Shown here: in pieces, positions 26,220 through 34,395 of the stretch
Layout: every line of letters starts with the position of its first letter
Numbering within the stretch: the stretch's first letter is position 1
NCBI RefSeq assembly: GCF_000023025.1
Contig: NC_012997.1
Location: 728,764 to 792,763 of the forward strand
Direction of reading: 5' to 3'
DNA: 64,000 bases
From: Teredinibacter turnerae T7901
GTDB taxonomy: Bacteria; Pseudomonadota; Gammaproteobacteria; Pseudomonadales; Cellvibrionaceae
Translations under genes and position numbers: made by a program
The notes under the pieces: model-generated
Database searches by the model: none
The model's input: the letters and a program-made list of their open reading frames with translations, nothing else
Told to the model about the DNA's origin: nothing

Positions 26220-29105
26220 TTACTGGCAGGCTTCGCAATCGGGATCATCCAGCGAGCATGCCTTTGGCACATCCGCGGGCCCAGCGCTGATGTTTGCCGC
26301 TGGAGCACCGGACGACACTGCATTGAGCGAGCCGGTGTCAATGGTCGATTTTTCCGTCGTCGTCGCAGCCAATGCGCGCAGGTAATAGGTCGTTTTTAAG
26401 CCTCGGTACCACGCCATACGATAAGTAATATCGAGTTTTTTACCGTTCGCGCCGGAAATATAGAGGTTCAGGCTCTGCGCCTGATCGATCCATTTCTGGC
26501 GGCGACTTGCCGCGTCGACAATCCAGCGTGGTTCCACTTCGAATGCCGTTGCGTAAAGCAGCTTGAGATCGTCCGGGATGCGGTCGATCTTAAACACGGA
26601 ACCTTCGTAGTATTTAAGATCGTTCACCATCACCGAATCCCACAGGCCGCGATCTTTCAGGTCGTGAACAAGATAGGGGTTAACAACGGTAAACTCACCG
26701 GACAGGTTCGATTTCACATACAGATTCTGATACGTGGGCTCAATGGATTGCGACACACCCGTAATATTGGCGATGGTCGCCGTTGGCGCGATTGCCATGA
26801 CATTGGAGTTGCGCATACCTTGGGTTTTTACGGTGTTACGCAGGGTGTCCCAATCCAGGGTTGTGGTTTGGTCCTGTTCAATAAACTGCTCGCCACGATT
26901 TTTTGCCAGCAACTGGATGGAGTCGATGGGTAACACGCCCTGACTCCACAGGGAACCCTCAAAGGTCGAGTAGCTGCCGCGTTCACTGGCTAGTGCGCTG
27001 GAGGCAGAAATAGCGTAATAGCTCACTGCTTCCATGGAGCGGTCGGCAAACTCGACTGCTGCGGCGCTGCTGTACGGAATACGCATTTTGTAGAGCGCGT
27101 CCTGGAAACCCATAATGCCCAGCCCGACCGGGCGATGACGCAGGTTGGAATTGCGCGCGGTGTCCACGGAGTAATAGTTGATGTCGATAACGTTATCGAG
27201 CATACGCACCGCGGTATCCACCGAGCGTTGCAGTTTTTCCTGGTCCAGCTTGCCGTCGACAACGTGTTGCGCCAGGTTGATCGAGCCCAGGTTACACACG
27301 GCAATTTCTTCGTTTGCCTTGGTATTCAGGGTGATTTCTGTACACAGGTTGGACGAGTGAACCACACCGGCGTGCTGCTGAGGGCTGCGCAGGTTGCAGG
27401 CGTCTTTGAAGGTGATCCAGGGGTGGCCGGTTTCAAACAGCATACCGAGCATTTTTCGCCAGAGGTCGACCGCGCGTACCTTTTTGAAGGGCTTGATATT
27501 GCCTGCAGCGGCTTCACGCTCGTAGTGCTCGTAGCGCTCTTCGAATGCCAGTCCGAACAGATCGTGCAGATCGGGTACGGTGCTTGGCGTAAACAGGGTC
27601 CACTCTTTATCCTCGAATACCCGCTTCATAAACAGGTCGGGTACCCAGTTTGCGGTGTTCATGTCATGCGTCCGACGGCGGTCATCACCGGTGTTTTTAC
27701 GCAGCTCAAGAAACTCTTCAATATCCAAATGCCAGCTTTCCAGGTAGGCGCAAACGGCCCCTTTACGCTTGCCGCCCTGGTTTACGGCGACAGCCGTGTC
27801 GTTGGCTACTTTGAGGAATGGCACCACACCCTGTGATTTGCCGTTGGTTCCTTTAATGTAGGAGCCCAGGGCGCGCACCGGCGTCCAGTCATTGCCGAGG
27901 CCACCGGCCCATTTGGACAGCATGGCGTTATCTTGAATTGCGCCGTAAATGCCGTGCAGATCGTCGGGTACCGAGGTGAGGTAGCAGGAGGAAAGCTGTG
28001 GGCGCAGGGTGCCGGCGTTAAATAGCGTCGGGGTTGAACTCATGTAGTCGAATGAGGACAGCAGGCGGTAAAACTCGATGGCGCGACCGTTTTTGTCGTC
28101 TTCGCGCATGGCCAAGCCCATGGCAACACGCATAAAGAATATCTGCGGCAGCTCGAAACGGGTGCCGTCACTGTGCAGAAAATAGCGGTCGTAGAGTGTT
28201 TGCAGGCCGAGGTAGGTAAACTGCTGGTCCCGCTCCGGGATCAAGGCTGCGCCCAGTAGTTGCAGGTCGAAATCCGCCAGCGCCGGGTCGAGTAATTCCA
28301 GCTCGATACCGCGTGAAATATACGCGGGCAAGGCGTTGGGGTAGAACATTTCCATCTCTGCGGAGGTGGCTTGTGTGGCAACATCGAGGAAGGCCAGCGC
28401 TTCGGCGCGCAGCTTGTCCATCAGTAGACGTGCAGTCGCATAAGTGTAGTTGGGCTCTTTTTCCACCAGTGTGCGGGCAGAAATCACCAGCGAGGTGTTC
28501 AGATCTTCTGCGGATACACCTTCGTACAGGTTGCGCATGGCCTCTTTCAAAATCGCTTCGCCGTCAACATCTTTCAATCCGGCGCAGGCCTCGGACACAA
28601 CGGTATGCAGACGCATCACATCCAGCGGTTGCAGGGAGCCGTCTGGTTGCAGCACGTTTATTTCCGGGAAATCCACATTCGCTTGGGAAAGCTTCTCTTT
28701 CTCGGCGCGCAATTTCGCACGCTCTGCCCGATAAAGCACATAGTCCCGTGCGACTTTGTGCTCGCCAGTGCGCATTAGAGTGAGCTCTACCTGGTCCTGA
28801 ATTTCTTCGATATGGATGGTTCCACCAGATGGCATGCGGCGCTTAAAGGTCGCACTGATCTGCTGGGTCAGGTTGGCCACCGTTTCATGAATCCGACTGG
28901 ACGCGGCGGCGGTACCGCCTTCGACGGCAAGAAAGGCTTTGGTCATCGCTACCGCGATTTTGTCATCGGTATAAGGCACCAGTGTGCCGTTACGTTTTAT
29001 AACGCGTAATTGACCAGGTGCCGCATTGGCGATGCTGGAATTGCTATGAGGGTTCGCTTGGGGTACCGGCGAGGTGGGGGAGGTCTCGTTTGGTGTTGTT
29101 TGCAT
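26220..29105 (-). CDS. nrdA: class Ia ribonucleotide reductase, large subunit
   Basis: The alpha subunit reduces ribonucleoside diphosphates to deoxy forms using the radical from NrdB. The 961-residue protein begins with an ATP-cone (about residues 37-130, LRVIKRNGTLVPYTDDKI) and has a second cone-like segment (about 150-225, INVLQPDGSLQPLDV), as in Pseudomonas NrdA, where the first cone gives overall activity control. Catalytic features include SSCYLTSVP and NLCTEITLN cysteines, AVCNLGSINL, and the C-terminal CEAC that regenerates the active-site disulfide. I use the ATG at 29105; the frame extends upstream to 29192 but that part lacks homology sense. Upstream NrdR and DnaA boxes are listed separately. 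Confidence 0.95.
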   Translation of the reverse strand: MQTTPNETSPTSPVPQANPHSNSSIANAAPGQLRVIKRNGTLVPYTDDKIAVAMTKAFLAVEGGTAAASSRIHETVANLTQQISATFKRRMPSGGTIHIEEIQDQVELTLMRTGEHKVARDYVLYRAERAKLRAEKEKLSQANVDFPEINVLQPDGSLQPLDVMRLHTVVSEACAGLKDVDGEAILKEAMRNLYEGVSAEDLNTSLVISARTLVEKEPNYTYATARLLMDKLRAEALAFLDVATQATSAEMEMFYPNALPAYISRGIELELLDPALADFDLQLLGAALIPERDQQFTYLGLQTLYDRYFLHSDGTRFELPQIFFMRVAMGLAMREDDKNGRAIEFYRLLSSFDYMSSTPTLFNAGTLRPQLSSCYLTSVPDDLHGIYGAIQDNAMLSKWAGGLGNDWTPVRALGSYIKGTNGKSQGVVPFLKVANDTAVAVNQGGKRKGAVCAYLESWHLDIEEFLELRKNTGDDRRRTHDMNTANWVPDLFMKRVFEDKEWTLFTPSTVPDLHDLFGLAFEERYEHYEREAAAGNIKPFKKVRAVDLWRKMLGMLFETGHPWITFKDACNLRSPQQHAGVVHSSNLCTEITLNTKANEEIAVCNLGSINLAQHVVDGKLDQEKLQRSVDTAVRMLDNVIDINYYSVDTARNSNLRHRPVGLGIMGFQDALYKMRIPYSSAAAVEFADRSMEAVSYYAISASSALASERGSYSTFEGSLWSQGVLPIDSIQLLAKNRGEQFIEQDQTTTLDWDTLRNTVKTQGMRNSNVMAIAPTATIANITGVSQSIEPTYQNLYVKSNLSGEFTVVNPYLVHDLKDRGLWDSVMVNDLKYYEGSVFKIDRIPDDLKLLYATAFEVEPRWIVDAASRRQKWIDQAQSLNLYISGANGKKLDITYRMAWYRGLKTTYYLRALAATTTEKSTIDTGSLNAVSSGAPAANISAGPADVPKACSLDDPDCEACQ

Positions 29106-29350
29106 AAATAAAACCCGCTCTCCTGCAGGGAGTGTGTTTGCTGGAAAAATGAAATTTGTCTGTGGGCGGCTGGCACCCGGGCTGCACTGCATTTACGGCG
29201 CGACGCTAGGCGGCACCCTGCTGTTGCTGTTTTTGTTTCCAACCCTCTTCTGTGCTGGGCAATGCGTTACTACGTGGGAGCCTGTGCCCGGAACCAGTGA
29301 ATAACCAGCGAAAATGCACTCATTGTGTTCGTGGTTATTTTAGCGGTGAA

Positions 29351-29366
29351 ACACCATATATTGGGG
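29351..29366. promoter_or_regulatory. NrdR box 1
   Basis: ACACCATATATTGGGG matches the NrdR consensus ACACWATATATWGTGT at 13 or 14 of 16 positions, including the palindromic ATATAT core. NrdR represses ribonucleotide reductase genes when dATP is high. Confidence 0.8.
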
Positions 29367-29381
29367 TTTGCTGGAATATAA

Positions 29382-29397
29382 ATACAAGATAATGCGG
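29382..29397. promoter_or_regulatory. NrdR box 2
   Basis: ATACAAGATAATGCGG is a weaker match (about 11 of 16) placed 31 bases start-to-start from box 1, with a 15-bp gap. NrdR sites come in pairs with exactly this spacing of about three helical turns. Confidence 0.65.
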
Positions 29398-29447
29398 TTT
29401 TTGATGATATGCAAGGAACAAAGTGCAGGGGTATCTTGTGGGTATTT

Positions 29448-29468
29448 TGTGAATAATCCTGTGGATAA
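29448..29468. promoter_or_regulatory. two DnaA-box-like sites upstream of nrdA
   Basis: TGTGGATAA at 29460-29468 is a consensus DnaA 9-mer and TGTGAATAA at 29448-29456 differs by one base. They are spaced 12 bases apart, in the same orientation. DnaA is known to regulate nrdAB in E. coli, so the placement is suggestive. Confidence 0.5.
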
Positions 29469-29713
29469 GTAAGCACTAACTGGTCAGGGGTTACTGCGTC
29501 CGGGGTGTCGCCTCGGAGCGCCAGTTGTCGCAAATGTAGAATTTTTTTTCCTTACGCGTGGTTCCATATATGTCGGTTTTGTTAAACGCGTATTTACGTG
29601 GTCATGGATCTGTAGAGTGAATGCTATGCGGCAGTTTCAATTCTGGCGGTTCAGGTTTTATTCAGCACACCGGTTGCACAATAAGGGCACATTAATTAAT
29701 AGAGGTGCCCGAC

Positions 29714-30265
29714 ATGAATGTCTCGCGTATTGCTCCATGGTTGCTTGTATCGTTGGTCTGGTTAGGGGGATGTGGTGCCGATACGGTGGTGATCCACTCG
29801 GACACAACAGAGGTCATCGTAGAGGAAGACTATCCGCCTCTCCCGCCAAGTCTGGATGCGTTTTTTCTGGTGGACAGCTATGGCAGTAGTCCTGAATTCG
29901 ATCCGGCTGTCGCTCTTGCGATCAACCCCTATGTGGATGATGGCTGGTTCGAGCTGGAGTGGGTGGCCAGTTCCTGGGATGACTACTGGGTTGAGTTCTA
30001 TGTTAATGATCGCCCAGACTGGGACGGCGCAGTCTACGCGGGTTCGCAATTGTGTGGTATTGGTTTGGAGTGCGATCAGGATGGCTTGCAGTTTTGCCGC
30101 TACGATACAGGCTTCGGATTAAGTTGTGATACCGGGGAAGACTTCGTTGCCGACCTCAGCCCGCTGATTTACGTTATTCCGCAAACACTTTATGTATTTT
30201 TGCAGGTATGCGACACCGGGTTTGAGTATTGCGAATATGATTATTATCCGGTGCTCTTTGAGTAG
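29714..30265 (+). CDS. small secreted lipoprotein, acidic
   Basis: A 183-residue protein with signal peptide SRIAPWLLVSLVWLGGCG, where LGGC is a lipobox, so it is a predicted outer- or inner-membrane lipoprotein. The mature part is acidic, rich in Asp, Tyr and Trp (FELEWVASSWDDYWVEFYVND) and has six cysteines (CGIGLEC, FCRYD, SCDTG, VCDTG, YCEYD) that could make disulfides. The family is not recognised. ATG 29714 chosen over GTG 29705 because AGAGGTG lies 8 bases upstream. Followed by a hairpin at 30272-30297 that separates it from the convergent argF. Confidence 0.72.
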   Translation: MNVSRIAPWLLVSLVWLGGCGADTVVIHSDTTEVIVEEDYPPLPPSLDAFFLVDSYGSSPEFDPAVALAINPYVDDGWFELEWVASSWDDYWVEFYVNDRPDWDGAVYAGSQLCGIGLECDQDGLQFCRYDTGFGLSCDTGEDFVADLSPLIYVIPQTLYVFLQVCDTGFEYCEYDYYPVLFE

Positions 30266-30271
30266 AGCTGC

Positions 30272-30297
30272 TCACCGCGTTCGGGCGAACGCGGTGA
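30272..30297. terminator. hairpin between convergent genes, probable terminator
   Basis: Perfect 11-bp arms TCACCGCGTTC and GAACGCGGTGA (30272-30282, 30287-30297) with a GGGC loop. The stem is stable but neither side has a long T run, so it may be a weak or Rho-assisted terminator of the lipoprotein and argF transcripts. Confidence 0.6.
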
Positions 30298-30307
30298 ATC
30301 TAAGGTG

Positions 30308-31222
30308 TTACTGTTGATTTTTCAGCAAAAACAGCATCAAGGCTTTTTGTGCGTGCAGCCGGTTTTCCGCTTCGTCCCAGACCACGGTGAACTTTTCGTC
30401 CTCCATCAATTCTGCGCTCACTTCCTCGCCCCGGTGTGCGGGCAAGCAATGCATAAACACGGCATCGGGTTGCGCCAGGGCCATCAGCTCGTGGTTCACC
30501 TGGAATCCGGCAAATTGTTTCTCCCGTTCCTTTTGCTCGCTTTCCTGACCCATGCTGGCCCATACGTCAGTGGCTACCCAGTGGGCACCTTTGACGGCAT
30601 CAGCGGGCGAATTCACAACAGTCACCCGGTCTGCATTGGCGGCGAGTAATTCTGGATCCGGTTCAAATCCCCTGGGGCAGGCAATACGCAATTGAAAATC
30701 ACATAAACGGGCAGCGTTGATGTAGGAATGGCACATGTTATTACCGTCGCCAACCCAAGCTACGGTTTTGCCTTTCGGGCTGCCGCGATGTTCCACAAAG
30801 GTTTGGACATCAGCCAACAACTGGCAAGGGTGGAAGGTGTCGGTTAGCGCGTTAATCACCGGTACTCGAGAGTAGGCGGCGAAGCGCTCAAGATCAGCCT
30901 GTTCGAAGGTGCGGATCATAATGATATCCACCATCCGCGATAGTACGCGTGCGGAGTCTTCGATCGGCTCACCACGGCCCAGTTGCGTATCCCGTGGCGA
31001 GAGGAAGATCGCGCTGCCGCCCAGCTGCGTCATCCCGGCTTCAAAGGAGACGCGGGTGCGGGTAGACGATTTTTCGAAAATCATCCCCAGGGTTTTATTT
31101 GCCAGCGGCAGGGGGGCATTGCCTTCATAGTGGGATTTTTTTAGCGCAATTGCGTTTGCGATAATCGCTTCCAGCTCCTCACTGGTAAGGTCGCTCAACG
31201 ATAGAAGGTGTCGTGGGGCCAT
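30308..31222 (-). CDS. argF: ornithine carbamoyltransferase
   Basis: It makes citrulline from ornithine and carbamoyl phosphate in arginine biosynthesis. The 304-residue protein has the carbamoyl-phosphate-binding motif STRTR at residues 53-57, HPCQ at 131-134, and [11 protein letters not shown] around residue 265, which is the ornithine/catalytic Cys region of OTCases (as opposed to the aspartate carbamoyltransferase motif). It begins 15 bases after the argD stop on the minus strand, and the two form an argD-argF operon. Its ATG has no other strong start candidate. Cytoplasmic. Confidence 0.96.
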   Translation of the reverse strand: MAPRHLLSLSDLTSEELEAIIANAIALKKSHYEGNAPLPLANKTLGMIFEKSSTRTRVSFEAGMTQLGGSAIFLSPRDTQLGRGEPIEDSARVLSRMVDIIMIRTFEQADLERFAAYSRVPVINALTDTFHPCQLLADVQTFVEHRGSPKGKTVAWVGDGNNMCHSYINAARLCDFQLRIACPRGFEPDPELLAANADRVTVVNSPADAVKGAHWVATDVWASMGQESEQKEREKQFAGFQVNHELMALAQPDAVFMHCLPAHRGEEVSAELMEDEKFTVVWDEAENRLHAQKALMLFLLKNQQ

Positions 31223-31237
31223 GGGTAAATCGTCCGT

Positions 31238-32398
31238 TTATTGTTTTATCAGGTCGACCACGGTGTCGACAATGGTGCGAGCCTGTTCGTCGCTGATAAT
31301 CAGCGGGGGCAGCAGGCGAATGGTATTGCCTGCGGTTACGTTTATTAAAACGCCTTTTTGTTTCGCTTGCGCTACCAGGTCGCCACAAGGCTGATCCAAT
31401 TCGATGCCGATCATCAAACCTTTGCCGCGAATATCCACTACACAAGCCACGTCGCTGAGGGTCTCACGGAACTGTGTCAGCATCATCTCGCCGAGTGCTG
31501 CGGCGCGCGTCATTAAATCCTGCTCGAGTAACGTTTTGGTTGCGGCGAGCCCGGCATTACATACCAAGGGGTTGCCGCCGAATGTGGAGCCGTGGTTTCC
31601 AGGTTGCAGAATCTCCGCCGCTTTGCCGCGAGCGAGGCATGCGCCAATGGGAACGCCATTGCCCAGGCCTTTAGCCGTAGTAACCACATCTGGGAGGATG
31701 TTGTTATGCTGATACGCGAAAAAGCGACCAGTGCGCCCGTTACCGGTTTGGATTTCGTCCAGAATCAGGAGCCAGTCATTGCTGTCACAGAGTTCACGCA
31801 GCGCGTTGAGGTAATCTGGGGCGGGTACATTTACACCGCCTTCGCCTTGTACTGGTTCGACCATAATCGCAACAGTATTGGCGGTGGCGGCCGCTTTGAT
31901 GGCGTCGACATCGTTGTAAGGGACATGACTGAAGCCCTCTACCAGAGGTTCAAACCCTTGTTTAACTTTGGTGTTGCCGGTCGCTGACAATGTCGCCATG
32001 GTACGGCCGTGGAAGCTGCGGTCGGCGGTGATGACGTGAGGGTGGCTGATGCCTTTTTGCTGGCCGAATTTGCGGGCTATTTTGAGCGCAGCTTCGTTGG
32101 CTTCGGCGCCGGAGTTGGAGAAAAATACCTTCTCCATACCGGAGGTGTCCACCAGTATTTGGCCCAATGCCTGCTGTGGTTCGATCAGGTAAAGGTTGGA
32201 GCAGTGGATCAGCTTTTCGGCCTGTTCGGCGATTGCACGGGTCACTGCCGGATGGTTGTATCCCAGTCCGCATACGGCAATCCCGGACAATGCGTCCAGA
32301 TAGCGGTTGCCTTCACTGTCCCAAAGGTAGGCGCCATCGCCTTTTACCAGGGTCGTTGTTCGCTCTCCATAAGTATTCATGAGCGCTGAGTCCGACAT
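31238..32398 (-). CDS. argD: acetylornithine aminotransferase
   Basis: A PLP-dependent class III aminotransferase that converts N-acetylglutamate semialdehyde to N-acetylornithine, often also acting in lysine synthesis. It has 386 residues, the usual length. Visible are SNSGAEANEAALKIARK (PLP phosphate), ILDEIQTGNGRTG with the PLP-binding Asp, and TTAKGLGNGVPIGA with the Schiff-base Lys near residue 240. The ATG follows AGGAGAAACAA. Upstream is a promoter-like TTTACA-N17-TAAAGT and a terminator-like hairpin only 20 bases before the start, so expression may be attenuated. First gene of argD-argF. Confidence 0.95.
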   Translation of the reverse strand: MSDSALMNTYGERTTTLVKGDGAYLWDSEGNRYLDALSGIAVCGLGYNHPAVTRAIAEQAEKLIHCSNLYLIEPQQALGQILVDTSGMEKVFFSNSGAEANEAALKIARKFGQQKGISHPHVITADRSFHGRTMATLSATGNTKVKQGFEPLVEGFSHVPYNDVDAIKAAATANTVAIMVEPVQGEGGVNVPAPDYLNALRELCDSNDWLLILDEIQTGNGRTGRFFAYQHNNILPDVVTTAKGLGNGVPIGACLARGKAAEILQPGNHGSTFGGNPLVCNAGLAATKTLLEQDLMTRAAALGEMMLTQFRETLSDVACVVDIRGKGLMIGIELDQPCGDLVAQAKQKGVLINVTAGNTIRLLPPLIISDEQARTIVDTVVDLIKQ

Positions 32399-32419
32399 TT
32401 GTTTCTCCTAAAAACAAAA

Positions 32420-32439
32420 CAGGCAGCGAAAGCTGCCTG
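32420..32439 (-). terminator. terminator-like hairpin in the argD leader
   Basis: On the minus strand the stem CAGGCAGC/GCTGCCTG with a TTTC loop is followed directly by TTTTGTTTTT, a classical intrinsic terminator. It lies between the predicted promoter and the argD ribosome binding site (AGGAG, directly after the T run), so it could attenuate argDF transcription or be the end of a short leader RNA. Confidence 0.75.
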
Positions 32440-32453
32440 ACCGAAGACCGGTA

Positions 32454-32482
32454 ACTTTATCAACAATGCAAAAATTTGTAAA
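32454..32482 (-). promoter_or_regulatory. predicted sigma-70 promoter of argD
   Basis: On the minus strand TTTACA (32482-32477) and TAAAGT (32459-32454) are separated by 17 bases, matching 5 of 6 and 4 of 6 consensus positions. It would give a leader of about 50-60 bases, nearly all occupied by the terminator-like hairpin. Confidence 0.5.
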
Positions 32483-32650
32483 TTAGTGCGCAGAGCGGGG
32501 ATTGTGCCCTTTGGCACCTGTTTGAAGGGTGAAATGGCGCGTATTTTTGCTAAACGTGTTTTTCCTGAGTGCGCTGATCGTTCACTGTGGCGAGGCGCCG
32601 TTTCAGGTACAATGCCCCATTAATCGGCTATAGCGAAGAGGTTTATCACC

Positions 32651-32986
32651 ATGGACATCATGGAGACTATCAAAAAGCAATTGCAGGACAACCCAGTCAT
32701 TCTCTACATGAAAGGTTCACCAAACGCACCGCAATGTGGTTTTTCCATGCGCGCGTCTCAGGCGCTAATGGAGTGCGGCAAGCGCTTTGCCTATGTAGAC
32801 GTACTTTCCAACCCGGAGATCCGCCAGCAACTGCCAGTTTATGCAAACTGGCCAACCTTCCCGCAGCTGTGGGTGAATGGTGAGCTGGTAGGCGGCTGCG
32901 ACATCATCAGTGAGATGCACGAGCAAGGTGAGCTAAAATCCTTGATCGACAGTGCCGCGGCCGAGGACACACCAGCCGGAGAGTAA
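32651..32986 (+). CDS. grxD: monothiol glutaredoxin, Grx4 type
   Basis: A 111-residue thioredoxin-fold protein with active site CGFS at residues 29-32, the signature of monothiol glutaredoxins that bind and transfer [2Fe-2S] clusters with BolA partners. The glutathione-binding segments WPTFPQLWVNGELVGGCDI (about residues 72-90) and the C-terminal helix are present. The ATG at 32651 is preceded by AGAGG, and the length is standard. The gene is divergent from argD and ends in a weak hairpin at 33007-33027. Single gene unit. Confidence 0.95.
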   Translation: MDIMETIKKQLQDNPVILYMKGSPNAPQCGFSMRASQALMECGKRFAYVDVLSNPEIRQQLPVYANWPTFPQLWVNGELVGGCDIISEMHEQGELKSLIDSAAAEDTPAGE

Positions 32987-33006
32987 GGCTGTTTTATCCC
33001 CTGCAG

Positions 33007-33027
33007 AGTCCCGCTGTCGGCGGGACT
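33007..33027 (+). terminator. hairpin after grxD, weak terminator
   Basis: Arms AGTCCCGC and GCGGGACT (33007-33014, 33020-33027) with a TGTCG loop, followed by TTCCCC rather than a pure T run. It lies 20 bases after the grxD stop. Confidence 0.6.
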
Positions 33028-33061
33028 TTCCCCAAGCGGCGTCGGCTTGAGTTTTGGTGGC

Positions 33062-33067
33062 TATAAT
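33062..33067 (+). promoter_or_regulatory. -10 element of the xylanase promoter (TATAAT)
   Basis: A perfect TATAAT 36 bases before the xylanase ATG. No good TTGACA lies at 16-18 bases spacing, so an activator may be required. Confidence 0.4.
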
Positions 33068-33102
33068 AGGCACACAGTCACTTAAAACTAGAGTTAACTT
33101 AA

Positions 33103-34242
33103 ATGACCATCAACCGACGTCAATTTTTGCTTCAATCCTCGGCCACCTTGGCTGCTCTCGCCACAATTAAGCAGCGCGCGCTCGCGAAAGCGCTGGAAAT
33201 CACTTCCATAAAAGACCTCTACAAAGACGACTTCTACATTGGCACGGCCATTGGCGATCGTCAGATGCATGAGGCCGACCCAAAATTCATGAATCTGGTT
33301 GCCAAAGAATTTAATGCGGTGACTATGGAAAACTCCATGAAATGGGAGCGTGTACACCCTCGCCCCGGCAAGTGGAATTGGGAGCTGGCAGACAAATTTA
33401 TGGACTTCGCCGACAAGCACAAAATGTTCAAGGTCGGCCACGTTCTGGTTTGGCATTCACAGGTACCGAGTTGGGTATTTCAGGACGAGGCAGGCAAGCC
33501 GCTGGATCGAGATGCGTTATTGGCGCGCATGCGTGGCCATATAGGCAAAATTGCTGGCCGTTACGCCGGGCGAATGAATTCCTGGGATGTAGTCAATGAG
33601 GCGATAGACGAAGACAAGGGGTGGCGTAAGAGCCCCTGGTTTAACATCATAGGTCCGGATTTTATGGACTACGCGTTTAATTTTGCGCGTGAAACGGATT
33701 CATCTGCACAACTGGTTTACAACGATTACAACATGCACAACCCCGGTAAACGCGCGTTTCTTGTGGATTATATTCGCAAGGCAAAAAAACGCGGCGTACC
33801 TATTCAGGGCGTCGGCCTGCAGGGGCATGTGGGGCTCGATTTTCCCGATATCTTGGAGTTCGAAGCGAGTTTAAAAGCCTACGCGGCTGAAGGTATGCGC
33901 CTGCACATTACCGAACTGGATTTAGATGTCTTACCTGTCGCCTGGGAGTTTTCCGGCGCGGAAATTTCCGCGAGTTTTGAGTATTCAGACAAGATCAACC
34001 CCTACCCGAACGGGCTTCCCGCCAAAGTTGAGCAGCAGCTAACCGACCGTTATGTGGAATTTTTCAAATTATTTTTGAAATACAGAGACCATATCGATCG
34101 TGTGACTTTCTGGGGGGTAAGCGACAAAAACTCCTGGAAAAATGACTTCCCGGTAAAAGGCCGAACTAATTATCCTCTGTTGTTCGATCGCAATTTCGAA
34201 CGCAAACCCTGCTACGACGCCATCGCAAAATTAAAAATCTAG
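33103..34242 (+). CDS. GH10 endo-1,4-beta-xylanase, exported
   Basis: A 379-residue glycoside hydrolase family 10 enzyme that cleaves beta-1,4-xylan with retention. Acid/base Glu166 lies in WDVVNEAID and nucleophile Glu271 in LHITELDLD, both diagnostic of GH10. Other signatures: SMKWERVHP and HVLVWHSQVPSW. The N-terminus MTINRRQFLLQSSATLAALA has a twin-arginine RRQFL motif, a possible Tat signal, which would be unusual for GH10; it could also be a Sec signal. There is no carbohydrate-binding module or linker. No other sugar genes are adjacent. The start ATG has no strong ribosome binding site. Confidence 0.95.
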   Translation: MTINRRQFLLQSSATLAALATIKQRALAKALEITSIKDLYKDDFYIGTAIGDRQMHEADPKFMNLVAKEFNAVTMENSMKWERVHPRPGKWNWELADKFMDFADKHKMFKVGHVLVWHSQVPSWVFQDEAGKPLDRDALLARMRGHIGKIAGRYAGRMNSWDVVNEAIDEDKGWRKSPWFNIIGPDFMDYAFNFARETDSSAQLVYNDYNMHNPGKRAFLVDYIRKAKKRGVPIQGVGLQGHVGLDFPDILEFEASLKAYAAEGMRLHITELDLDVLPVAWEFSGAEISASFEYSDKINPYPNGLPAKVEQQLTDRYVEFFKLFLKYRDHIDRVTFWGVSDKNSWKNDFPVKGRTNYPLLFDRNFERKPCYDAIAKLKI

Positions 34243-34294
34243 TCACACAATTCCTTGCGCTAGACTTTAATAACAATAAAAGCGGCGCCCGCAA

Positions 34295-34322
34295 GATTAC
34301 AGGCCTCAATCGGCCTGTAATC
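34295..34322. terminator. hairpin after the xylanase gene
   Basis: Perfect 11-bp arms GATTACAGGCC and GGCCTGTAATC (34295-34305, 34312-34322) with a 6-base loop. There is no T run on either side, so termination efficiency is unclear, but the position 50 bases after the stop suits a terminator. Confidence 0.55.
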
Positions 34323-34395
34323 AACTCACCGACTCAATTCGAGGCGACCGCCCTTAATGCGGTAGGGGCTTTGGTCCTGGCGATGGAATGTGTGT

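Larger units (their letters stand above)
29106..29713. other. 608-base regulatory region between nrdA and a divergent lipoprotein gene
   Basis: No gene is supported. It contains a pair of NrdR-type boxes (29351-29397), two DnaA-box-like sequences (29448-29468) and an SD at about 29700-29706 for the gene at 29714. The nrdA leader is long, over 200 bases if its promoter is near the NrdR boxes. Confidence 0.6.
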
